Assembly (NCBI RefSeq): GCF_900111495.1
Contig: NZ_FOIU01000001.1
Location: 2,480,001-2,544,000 of the forward strand
DNA from: Chryseobacterium wanjuense
GTDB taxonomy: Bacteria > Bacteroidota > Bacteroidia > Flavobacteriales > Weeksellaceae
DNA length: 64,000 nt
Direction: 5' to 3'
The notes below the pieces were generated by a model that did no database searches, was not told where the DNA came from, and saw nothing but the letters and a program-made list of their open reading frames with translations. Made by a program: the position numbers and the translations under genes. Below, piece after piece: positions 54,937 through 62,854 of this stretch (the first letter of the stretch is position 1; each line of letters starts with the position of its first letter).

Positions 54937-54941
54937 GATCT

Positions 54942-55700
54942 ATGAGAAGAAAAATAGTTGCAGGAAACTGGAAAATGAACAAAAATGTAATTGATGCTCA
55001 ACAATTAATGGTTCAATTACTAAGCTATAAAAACAATAATACCACCAACTGTGAAGTTTGGATTGCCCCTCCATCTTTGTATTTAATGATGGCTAAAGAT
55101 ATCTTTGAAAAAGATGAAATCGGAGTATTTTCTCAGGATATGAGCGAGCACGAAAGCGGAGCTTATACCGGTGAAATTTCTGCAGATATGCTGGAATCCA
55201 TCGACGCTACAGGTTCTTTGATCGGCCACTCTGAAAGAAGACAATACCACGGCGAAACAGATTCTCACTGCAACAGAAAAGTAAAATTGGCTTTGGATAA
55301 AGGCTTAATTCCCGTATACTGCAACGGTGAAACACTGGAACAAAGAAAAGCAGGACAGCATTTTGAAGTGGTAAAAAACCAAACTGAAGTCGCACTTTTC
55401 ACTCTTTCTGCAGAAGAAATAAAAAAAGTGGTGATTGCTTACGAACCGGTTTGGGCCATCGGAACTGGTGAAACGGCAACTCCTGAACAGGCTCAGGAAA
55501 TCCATGCTCACATCAGAAATATCATTGCTTCAAAATACGGAAAAGAAGTTGCTGACGAAGTTTCTATCCTTTACGGAGGTTCTGTAAAACCGGATAATGC
55601 AAAAGAAATTTTCTCTCAACCAGATATCGATGGAGGATTGATTGGTGGAGCGGCTTTGAAATTAGAGGATTTCTCTAAAATTATTGAGGCTTTTAATTAA
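54942..55700 (+). CDS. tpiA: Triosephosphate isomerase
   Basis: 252 residues, complete TIM barrel. Motifs: AGNWKMNKN (Asn/Lys of the active site), GHSERRQYHGE (catalytic-loop His and neighbours), VIAYEPVWAIGTG with the catalytic glutamate, and ILYGGSVKPDNAKEI with the phosphate-binding GG. It interconverts dihydroxyacetone phosphate and glyceraldehyde-3-phosphate. The upstream gene ends 5 bp before its start, so it has no separate 5' region; its expression may depend on transcription from the ATPase/TOPRIM cassette or on a promoter inside that cassette. Confidence 0.97.
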   Translation: MRRKIVAGNWKMNKNVIDAQQLMVQLLSYKNNNTTNCEVWIAPPSLYLMMAKDIFEKDEIGVFSQDMSEHESGAYTGEISADMLESIDATGSLIGHSERRQYHGETDSHCNRKVKLALDKGLIPVYCNGETLEQRKAGQHFEVVKNQTEVALFTLSAEEIKKVVIAYEPVWAIGTGETATPEQAQEIHAHIRNIIASKYGKEVADEVSILYGGSVKPDNAKEIFSQPDIDGGLIGGAALKLEDFSKIIEAFN

Positions 55701-55723
55701 TTTAGATTTAAAATATTTTATAT

Positions 55724-55753
55724 AAGATCGTCTTTTTAGACGGTCTTTTTTTG
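55724..55753 (+). terminator. Terminator after tpiA
   Basis: AAGATCGTCT (55724-55733) / AGACGGTCTT (55738-55747), one wobble, T run. Confidence 0.8.
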
Positions 55754-55762
55754 TTTTTAATT

Positions 55763-56054
55763 TCCCACGGATTTCACAGATTTACTCAGATGATTGTGTT
55801 TAAAATATTTTCTTGCGATTGGGAAGATTACGTAATTTTTTTTAACGCAAAGTTTTAATTTAAATTATCATTAATATCAAGGGTGCCAAGAATATCAACA
55901 AGTTGATTTAATGAAGCTATATTTTCAAGCTTCGCGCAGCAAATTTATTTGCCTTTTTCTAACTAAAATATAGATTAAATCATAAATTCTTTGCGTTTAA
56001 ATTTAAAAAATAAAACACAACCATCTGAGGAAAACCTGCAAAATCCGTGAGAGA
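55763..56054. repeat. Nested inverted repeat filling the tpiA-phytase gap
   Basis: Outer arms CCCACGGATTTCACAG...CAGATGATTGTGTTT (55764-55800) and AAACACAACCATCTGAGG...CTGCAAAATCCGTGAG (56013-56052). Inner arms AACGCAAAG (55844-55852) and CTTTGCGTT (55989-55997). No gene within. MITE-like layout without transposase; it fills nearly all of the 405-bp gap. Confidence 0.7.
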
Positions 56055-56105
56055 CAAAAAACAAAAGCGGCAATCAAAATGATCACCGCTTTCTACAAAA
56101 TCTAA

Positions 56106-57365
56106 TTATTGAATATCGACTATATACATTGTTCCTTTGTCCTGTTTCCCTGTTTTAGGAAGAATTTTCGTTTTCGGATTTCCGTTTCCGTCGTCTGCAA
56201 CACCGAAGTCATCGTCATTGAAAACTGCCAGTTTGTTATTTCCTAAATACACAATTCCTTCGAATTTATCGTGTTCGTAGCCTATTTTTGAAACCAGATC
56301 AACCGCTAAAGTTTTTGTCACAGGTTTTAATCCTGCTGCATTTATTTCATCCCAAGTACTTTGTTCAAGGGTTTTATTATTGATTTTCATTCCGTCAACG
56401 GCTGTAAAATCTGACCCACTTACATCAGAAGCTCCTGAAAGATTGATCCTGTAGACTTTTTTAAGTCCGCCTTCTGAGCCAAATTTTCCGTCTCTTTCGA
56501 TAACTAAAAATTCCGTATTGCTGATTGGCGTGATGTCACAAACCGAATCCGAAGCGCCGCCGTCCTGTTTGTATAAGTATTGCTTTGTCTGTCCGCTTAC
56601 CAGATCAAAAGTGACAATCCTAGTTAACGTCGTATTCGTTGCCAAAGCCTTTGTTGGAACATACATCGTCGATTGCATCGTCCCTACCAGCATTTTTCCG
56701 TCTGGTGTCATGCACATGCCTTCCATTCCTCGGTTAGGTCTTCTTTTGGCAAAAACGGCAGGAAGTTTTCTCGTTCCGGTATTTACTCCGTACGGGCTGA
56801 TTCTTTCCAACTCTATTCCATCTGCGCTGTAATGAACAATGTGCGGTCCATATTCATCAGAAACCCAAAAAGTTCCGTCTGCTGCAGCAACAATACTTTC
56901 GCTGTCTAAGCCGTAATTATCCGTTCCCAACACACTTCCGTCTGCTGCATAGGCAATTTCTCCCGTGCTTCCCATTCCTACGGGATTCGGAAGACCTGTG
57001 ATAGGCTGTCCGGAAGGATTTTTAAGTTTGATATACTTTATTACCTCAATATTTCCGTCTGCATTTATCTTAAAATGCATAATTGTCGGTGTAAAATTTG
57101 GAACCAGGATTTTAATTCCGTTTGAATACGCCACGTTCGGGCCACGATCGGTAATGGCGTAGAACTCTCCTTTTTGAGTCGGATGTGCTGTTGCGCCTGA
57201 CCCGAAACCTCCGTTGATTACGTTAATCCCGTTTAAAGTCGTTAATGTAGAAAAAGGGAATTCCTGAGGAAGTTTGGAATAATTGATATCCTGATTGTTT
57301 ACATTGTCATCATCATTACAAGCCAATACAGTAAGGGCAAATAAAGGTAATAAGAATTTTTTCAT
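56106..57365 (-). CDS. Phytase-family esterase-like lipoprotein
   Basis: 419 residues. Lipoprotein signal LFALTVLAC with Cys16, followed by an acidic NDDDNVNNQD linker. The body matches the 'esterase-like activity of phytase' beta-propeller family: YAITDRGPNVA, DSESIVAAADGTFWVSDEYGPHIVHYS, in parts, GMEGMCMTPDGKMLVGTMQS and VYLGNNKLAVFNDDDFGV. The Asp-rich NDDDFGV and DSES stretches probably bind calcium. Members hydrolyse phosphoesters or esters; this substrate is unknown. It sits alone, between the MITE-like repeat and other repeats. Confidence 0.85.
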   Translation of the reverse strand: MKKFLLPLFALTVLACNDDDNVNNQDINYSKLPQEFPFSTLTTLNGINVINGGFGSGATAHPTQKGEFYAITDRGPNVAYSNGIKILVPNFTPTIMHFKINADGNIEVIKYIKLKNPSGQPITGLPNPVGMGSTGEIAYAADGSVLGTDNYGLDSESIVAAADGTFWVSDEYGPHIVHYSADGIELERISPYGVNTGTRKLPAVFAKRRPNRGMEGMCMTPDGKMLVGTMQSTMYVPTKALATNTTLTRIVTFDLVSGQTKQYLYKQDGGASDSVCDITPISNTEFLVIERDGKFGSEGGLKKVYRINLSGASDVSGSDFTAVDGMKINNKTLEQSTWDEINAAGLKPVTKTLAVDLVSKIGYEHDKFEGIVYLGNNKLAVFNDDDFGVADDGNGNPKTKILPKTGKQDKGTMYIVDIQ

Positions 57366-57509
57366 GTTTACTTTTTACTGGGAGCGAAAGTAGGCATTGA
57401 TTGTAAATTGATCTTGAATGCAATATTAATTTTGAAATAAATAAATGAAAGTGGGAAGATGGAGGCTGGAAGTTTATCTAATTGAATAAACTGCCAAGTT
57501 AAATTTTTT

Positions 57510-57610
57510 CAATAGGAACGGGCTTTAACCGAAACCTAAAATTATAAGTTTTGGCTAAAGCCAACCAGCATACTCCAAACTGAAAAACGGGCTAAAGCCC
57601 GTCTCTATTG
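57510..57610. repeat. ACGGGCTTTA inverted repeat with inner palindrome
   Basis: CAATAGGAACGGGCTTTA (57510-57527) opposes TAAAGCCCGTCTCTATTG (57593-57610), two mismatches. The inner TTGGCTAAAGCCAA (57551-57564) forms a second hairpin. Confidence 0.85.
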
Positions 57611-57673
57611 ATGAAAATGTCTGTGGAAACCTATTGGTGATTGAGGCTCTCAAAATCACCATTCCCTGACACA

Positions 57674-57774
57674 ATAGCCCAGATAGAAACGGCATCCTTT
57701 TTTGTTGCGGCTGGAGCAAAGCGGAAGCCGTAACAAAAAAGATATAGTGGATAGCTGGAAATAGCTTCTAAAAA
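57674..57774. repeat. Dispersed structured repeat R2, copy B
   Basis: TAGCCCAGATAGAAA...GATAGCTGGAAATAGCTTC. Long hairpin CCTTTTTTGTTGCGGCT / AGCCGTAACAAAAAAG around GGAGCAAAGCGG. Same ends as R2 copy A at 42057-42156. Confidence 0.75.
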
Positions 57775-57829
57775 TAAGTAATGAACAATTGGCAATGAGT
57801 AATAGATTACATTTCAAATAAAAATATTC

Positions 57830-57864
57830 ATAAAAAAAAACGCACCAAGGTGAATTGATGCGCT
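57830..57864 (-). terminator. Terminator after clpP
   Basis: On the minus strand AGCGCATCAA-TTCACC-TTGGTGCGTT with two G-T pairs, then eight T. Confidence 0.8.
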
Positions 57865-57887
57865 TTTAATTATTTCTTTAAAGAAAA

Positions 57888-58574
57888 TTATTTTTTCTCT
57901 GCAGATCTCTGTAAAACTTCGTCTACCATTCCGTAGCCTTTTGCTTCTTCAGAAGTCATCCAGTAATCTCTGTCTGAGGATTTTTCAACCCAGTCATACG
58001 CTTGTCCTGAATGATGAGCGATGATCTCATAAAGCTCCTGCTTTAGTTTCAACATCTCTCTCAAGTTGATTTCCATATCTGAAGCCACTCCTTGAGCACC
58101 TCCTGAAGGCTGGTGAATCATTACTCTTGAGTGTTTCAGGGCAGAACGTTTTCCTTTTTCTCCGGCTACCAACAATACAGCTCCCATAGAAGCAGCCATA
58201 CCTGTACAGATAGTCGCTACATCGGGCTTGATGATCTGCATCGTATCATAAATTCCCAATCCCGCATAAACACTACCACCAGGAGAATTGATATAGATCT
58301 GAATATCTTTTGAAGGGTCTGCGCTTTCTAAGAATAAAAGCTGCGCCGTAACGATATTGGCAACCTGATCGTCGATCCCGGTACCTAAGAAAATGATCCT
58401 GTCCATCATCAAACGGGAGAAAACGTCCATCTGAGCAACGTTTAATCTTCTCTCTTCCATGATGTACGGCGTAAGATTCGTTGGACCATACATTCCCATA
58501 TACTGATCGGTAACCAGACCGTTATTTCCTAAATGTTTTACAGAGAAATCTCTGAATTCTTTTTTAATGTCCAT
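57888..58574 (-). CDS. clpP: ATP-dependent Clp protease proteolytic subunit
   Basis: 228 residues. Catalytic triad: S129 in GMAASMGA, H154 in VMIHQPSGGAQG and D203 in SSDRDYW. INSPGGSVYAGLGIYDTMQ supplies the oxyanion-hole glycines. The N-terminal ~35 residues before the mature fold (HLGNNGLVTDQYMGMYGP) exceed the usual leader and are probably trimmed. It degrades unfolded or tagged proteins with ClpX/ClpA; neither is in this window. Single-gene unit with a terminator; primase lies 112 bp upstream. Confidence 0.96.
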   Translation of the reverse strand: MDIKKEFRDFSVKHLGNNGLVTDQYMGMYGPTNLTPYIMEERRLNVAQMDVFSRLMMDRIIFLGTGIDDQVANIVTAQLLFLESADPSKDIQIYINSPGGSVYAGLGIYDTMQIIKPDVATICTGMAASMGAVLLVAGEKGKRSALKHSRVMIHQPSGGAQGVASDMEINLREMLKLKQELYEIIAHHSGQAYDWVEKSSDRDYWMTSEEAKGYGMVDEVLQRSAEKK

Positions 58575-58686
58575 ATTTCTATTGTGTATTATTAAAATTT
58601 ATTGAAGTTTAAATTACAACTTTTATTCCTAAAATTTTATAGGACTTTTTGTCACAGAGTTGGCAAGTATTGTGTATAATTTTAAC

Positions 58687-60663
58687 TTATCTGTCAGTAT
58701 AAATGCCCGTTATTGCAGAATAATTCAAGATTTTTGTTAATTCTATGGAAACCACGGTAAGCATCTGAATTTTCTTTAATAAGTCAAAATATTTTTCTTC
58801 GTCCGAATCTGCACATTCCGCAAGCTCTCTTTTGCTTTTTAAAATAAGAAAATTAACATATCTGAATTTATGAATCAGGATATCACCGGCAACCTGCTCG
58901 GGAATTCGGTCTCCGTAATTCGGTGAAAAAATATTTCTGGTCTCCCAATTGTTGAGCTCACTGTAAATATTCATTGAATTGACGGCGGCTTTGCTCAGTT
59001 CCTCATCCATCAATCCAAAAAAGAAATTCCCTTTTCGCAGTTCTTCTTTTTCGATTCCTTCCTTGATGTACTCTACGATTTTCTTATTTAATTCAACTTG
59101 AAATTCATAATCGTCTTCCTCAAAATGATGTAAAATTTCCTCAATTACCGTAATGTCATATTTTTTTTCATCGGGAGTTGTCCGTTGCAGAACCACGTCG
59201 CCATAGTTCAGCATATGATTGATCAGGTCATTTTCAAGTTTGGTTACATTAAAAATGATAGGATCAACTTCCTCTTTACTTTCATGAACAATCTCAAGTT
59301 TTGCCGGCTGAGCTTCCGTTCTTGCCTGAGCTTTCTGCGTCTGGTTCTGGGTAATCTGCTTCTGAACATCCAGCTCATTAAACAAACTCTGCTCCGACAA
59401 TCCGAATTTATTGGAAACCTGTTTCAGATAAACCTCTCTTTTTAAGGCATTCTGAACAAAAGAAACCGATTTTACGATATCGCGGATGGCTTCAGCTTTT
59501 TTTATCGGGTCGTTTCCGACTTCTTTTAAAAGGATTTCAGCTTTAAAATCAATAAAATCCATCGCTTCATTTTCGATGAATTTTTCGACATATTCCTGCG
59601 GATGTTTTCTTGCAAAAGAATCCGGGTCATCACCGTCCGGAAACAGAAGAACACGGATGTTCATTCCTTCCGTCAGCAGCATATCAATACTTCGGAAGCT
59701 GGCTTTGATACCGGCATTATCGCCATCGAAAAGGATGGTAACGTTTTCCGTAAGTCTTTTGATTAATTTAATTTGTTCCGTCGTTAAAGAAGTTCCGGAA
59801 CTTGCCACAACATTTTCAATTCCCGACATATGAAGGGAAATCACATCCATATATCCTTCCACCAAAAGACAGACATTTTTTCGCGAAATAGCCTGTTTAC
59901 TTTGATTTAATCCGTAAAGAACATTGGATTTGTGATAAATTTCCGTCTCGGGCGAATTGAGATATTTTGCCGTTTTGACATTATTTTTAAGAATTCTCGC
60001 TCCAAAACCAAGCACCCTCCCCGAAAAACTATGGATCGGGAAAATGACCCTCTCCCGAAAACGGTCGACTCCGGCTGGTGTATTTTCAGGGAAAATAGAA
60101 AGTCCGGATTTTTCGAGAATTTCTTTTGCATAGCCTTTTTCAAGCGCATATTCCGTGAAAGCATTTTTCTTCTCCGGAGAATATCCAAGCTGAAATTTTC
60201 TGATGATATCATCCTTCAGCTCACGCTCTTTGAAATAAGCGAGACCGATCGATTTTCCTTCTTCGGAATCCCAAAGTATTTCCTGAAAATAATTATTGGC
60301 AACTTCGTGAATTTTATATAAAAGATCCCTTTCCGTATGCGCCTGCTTTGCTTCTTCGGAAAAGTCTTTCTGATCTTCTTCAATCTCAATTCCGTATTTT
60401 TTGGCGGCATGGCGAAGTGCTTCCGGATAAGTGAAATTTTCGATTTCCATTAAGAATGAAATGGCTGTTCCACCCTTCCCGGTCGAGAAATCCTTCCAAA
60501 TCTGCTTGCTCGCCGAAACCACAAAACTTGGTGTCTTTTCATCATGAAACGGACTGAGTCCTTTATAATTAGACCCTGCCCTCTTCAACTGCACATATTC
60601 TCCCACAATCTCTTCTACGCGGATTGTGGAGAATATTTTATCTATGGTCTGTTTGGAAATCAT
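58687..60663 (-). CDS. dnaG: DNA primase, with degenerate N-terminal zinc site
   Basis: 658 residues. The N-terminal CHC2-type domain (1-100) keeps the fold sequence but lacks most zinc ligands: GLSPFHDEKTPSF has Ser37 for Cys, His40 stays, and KDFSTGKGG has Asp58 and Thr61 where cysteines belong. The catalytic core has the TOPRIM motif LLVEGYMDVISLH (E near 268) and VTILFDGDNAG (DxD), with FGARIL in the RNA-polymerase domain. The C-terminal DnaB-binding domain (~440-658) is divergent. It makes RNA primers at the replication fork. The zinc change is a family trait in Bacteroidota as far as I recall. Confidence 0.95.
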   Translation of the reverse strand: MISKQTIDKIFSTIRVEEIVGEYVQLKRAGSNYKGLSPFHDEKTPSFVVSASKQIWKDFSTGKGGTAISFLMEIENFTYPEALRHAAKKYGIEIEEDQKDFSEEAKQAHTERDLLYKIHEVANNYFQEILWDSEEGKSIGLAYFKERELKDDIIRKFQLGYSPEKKNAFTEYALEKGYAKEILEKSGLSIFPENTPAGVDRFRERVIFPIHSFSGRVLGFGARILKNNVKTAKYLNSPETEIYHKSNVLYGLNQSKQAISRKNVCLLVEGYMDVISLHMSGIENVVASSGTSLTTEQIKLIKRLTENVTILFDGDNAGIKASFRSIDMLLTEGMNIRVLLFPDGDDPDSFARKHPQEYVEKFIENEAMDFIDFKAEILLKEVGNDPIKKAEAIRDIVKSVSFVQNALKREVYLKQVSNKFGLSEQSLFNELDVQKQITQNQTQKAQARTEAQPAKLEIVHESKEEVDPIIFNVTKLENDLINHMLNYGDVVLQRTTPDEKKYDITVIEEILHHFEEDDYEFQVELNKKIVEYIKEGIEKEELRKGNFFFGLMDEELSKAAVNSMNIYSELNNWETRNIFSPNYGDRIPEQVAGDILIHKFRYVNFLILKSKRELAECADSDEEKYFDLLKKIQMLTVVSIELTKILNYSAITGIYTDR

Positions 60664-61015
60664 GATGTAAAAATAAGAATATGTTTCTTATTTCCTTTAA
60701 AAATAAAATTTCGTGAAAATCTGAAACAAACTTAAAATTTAATCATAAAAAATGTAATTCACTAATATTAAAATATTTAGATTGTCTATCCCCGACTATC
60801 ATGAAATCAATAAGAATGAATAAGTAACTCATAGTCAGTTTTTTACTTAAAATTTCCATTCACATCCCAAATTGCGCTGATTTCCAAATACATACATTTA
60901 TTATATCTTCACTGAAAATAAATTAACTATAATTGATTTTACATCACAAATCAGCAAAAAACACAAATTATTTTTTAAGAATTCAAAACACAACAAATCA
61001 AAAAAAATAATTAAG
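60664..61015. other. 352-bp AT-rich gap, no gene
   Basis: AT-rich, with weak inverted repeat GACTAT...ATAGTC (60796-60837). Nothing else recognisable; promoters of dnaG (minus) and the protease (plus) should be here. Confidence 0.4.
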
Positions 61016-62779
61016 ATGAAAAAAATTACTTTTCAATTCAGAAAATGGGCATTTTTGTTAATCTTCTCTTTTATCGATTGTAGCATATTTGCCCAAGAGA
61101 GAGCGCAAGAATACCAATTAGGTACAAACACAGACTTTTTAAATCAATTACAGTCACAACTAAACACAAATGGTAAAAATGATCTGCTGACTCTTCAAGT
61201 ATCTGACAAAGAAGCCCTAAGATCGATCGTAAACTATTACGAAAGAAGCCCTGACGGAACTTTGCATCTTGAGGGAGAGCTTACTGGAAGCGCAACCGGA
61301 ACTTTCAGCATCCGAATAAAGGAAAATAAGCTTGAAGGAAATATTATGCTTCCAAAAAACAAAGAGGCATTTATTTATAAGTCTGATACTAAAGGGAATG
61401 CCTTTATCAAAAAAATTGATATTAATAAAATCATCTGTGTAGATTTTCATGTTCCCGCTCAAAAATTAACGGAAAATAAGGTAGTCCGAACTCAGAAAAA
61501 TTCTGTTCTGGGCAATGTTTCCAGTCTGCAGAGCAATCCGGGAGCCGGAGGATGTCTATTGCTGGATTTTAACGGATATATAGTACCCGCAGGAAGCGGA
61601 TGGAACGGAGGAAACTCTTTTGTAGCCGCACCTTCAGGGATGAGCGATGCCGATATTCTGGAAGCCTGGGAGCTTGTATCCGAAGATTTCAGACCCTTCA
61701 ACCTGAATGTGACCACTGATGAAGATGTCTTCAACAGCTATGCTCAAAACAAAAGAAGAAGATGTGTAATCACTCCTACCAGTACCGCTTCATCAGGAGG
61801 TGCGGGAGTTGCACTCATCAACAGTTTTTCATCGACGTCAGATTTACCTTGCTGGGTATTTACACAATCGGCAGGAACGTATGGAAAAATCGTAGGCGAA
61901 GTGGCATCTCATGAGCTGGGACATACACTAGGACTGCATCATGACGGGCAGGCTCAGTATACCTATTATGGCGGTCATGGAAATTGGGCGCCGATTATGG
62001 GAGTAAGTTATTATAAGAATGTAACCCAATGGAGCAAGGCAGAATATTCTAATGGAAACAACCATGAAGATGATCTTTCCATCATCAGCAGTGCTACGAA
62101 CGGTGTTGGATACAGAATTGATAATCAAGGAGATAACTTCACCAACGCAACAACACTTAACACACTTGGAGAAGATGTTCTAGCTACACAAAATCAAGGA
62201 GTTATAGATCACACCAATGATATCGACGTGTTCAAGTTCCATACTTACGGAGGAGATGTTAATTTAAAAGTACAAGCTTCGGAAATACACAGTAATCTGC
62301 TTTTGAAAATCGCATTATACAACAGTCAGAATGTTTTAATAACCTCAGCCACAGGACATCCTGACAATCTGGGCGATCCGGTTGTCATTAATACCAACCT
62401 TACTACCGGAGATTACTATCTGGCCGTTACCGGAATCGGAGAAGGAACTCCCGATACAGGCTATACCAGTTATGCATCACTGGGTTATTACAACATTTCC
62501 GGAACACTGCCAAAAATTGGCACTTTAGCTGTAGATGAGCTTGAAAATGCAACCATCTATCCGAAAATGGTGAAAGATGAGTTTACCATCGACACCAAAA
62601 TGAACGGAGAATATGAAGTACAGGTCTTAAACAGCTTAGGACAACTGTTGTACAAAAAACTTTTTTCTGATCAGATTCACCAGATAGCTTTTGCTGACAA
62701 ACCCGTCGGAATTTATTTCGTCATTCTAAAAAACAAAAAAACAGGATTCCAAAAGTCACACAGCATTATCAAAAATTAA
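61016..62779 (+). CDS. T9SS-secreted metzincin-type zinc protease (copy 1)
   Basis: 587 residues. Signal peptide 1-27 (FLLIFSFIDCSIFAQ). A propeptide-like region runs to ~170. The catalytic site HELGHTLGLHH (H299, E300, H303, G306, H309) with Met-turn APIMGVSYY gives the metzincin class. A prepeptidase (PPC-type) domain follows (~375-500; NDIDVFKFHTYGGDVNLKVQ, TTGDYYLAVTGIGEG). The final ~70 residues are a T9SS sorting signal (IYPKMVKDEFTIDTKMNGEY, in parts, ending HSIIKN). It is exported through the type IX system as a surface or released protease. Tandem paralogue 75 bp downstream. Confidence 0.9.
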   Translation: MKKITFQFRKWAFLLIFSFIDCSIFAQERAQEYQLGTNTDFLNQLQSQLNTNGKNDLLTLQVSDKEALRSIVNYYERSPDGTLHLEGELTGSATGTFSIRIKENKLEGNIMLPKNKEAFIYKSDTKGNAFIKKIDINKIICVDFHVPAQKLTENKVVRTQKNSVLGNVSSLQSNPGAGGCLLLDFNGYIVPAGSGWNGGNSFVAAPSGMSDADILEAWELVSEDFRPFNLNVTTDEDVFNSYAQNKRRRCVITPTSTASSGGAGVALINSFSSTSDLPCWVFTQSAGTYGKIVGEVASHELGHTLGLHHDGQAQYTYYGGHGNWAPIMGVSYYKNVTQWSKAEYSNGNNHEDDLSIISSATNGVGYRIDNQGDNFTNATTLNTLGEDVLATQNQGVIDHTNDIDVFKFHTYGGDVNLKVQASEIHSNLLLKIALYNSQNVLITSATGHPDNLGDPVVINTNLTTGDYYLAVTGIGEGTPDTGYTSYASLGYYNISGTLPKIGTLAVDELENATIYPKMVKDEFTIDTKMNGEYEVQVLNSLGQLLYKKLFSDQIHQIAFADKPVGIYFVILKNKKTGFQKSHSIIKN

Positions 62780-62790
62780 TATCAATAAAT

Positions 62791-62822
62791 AAAAGCTGTT
62801 TTACAGAAATAAAGCAGCTTTT
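62791..62822 (+). terminator. Hairpin between the two protease genes
   Basis: AAAAGCTG (62791-62798) / CAGCTTTT (62815-62822), 16-nt loop; weak T tail, so probably partial termination. Confidence 0.5.
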
Positions 62823-62854
62823 ACATTTTAATCACCAACAAAAAAATAAACAAA

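Larger units (their letters stand above)
57366..57887. other. 522-bp gap: repeats, no gene
   Basis: Contains an inverted repeat (57510-57610), R2 copy B (57674-57774), a short AGTAATGAACAATTGGCAATG repeat-like stretch (57777-57797), and the clpP terminator. No ORF supported. Confidence 0.7.

Noticed and set aside
52816..54941. Integrase, attachment sites or transposase ends around the ATPase/TOPRIM cassette
   Set aside because: None seen; no tRNA adjacent and no flanking direct repeat that I could find by eye.
58575..58686. Sigma-54-like TTGGCAAGTATTGTG before clpP
   Set aside because: It is oriented away from clpP (plus strand), so it cannot drive that gene.
59932..60321. 129-codon frame antisense to dnaG
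   Set aside because: Shadow of the real gene; Phe/Arg-rich nonsense composition.
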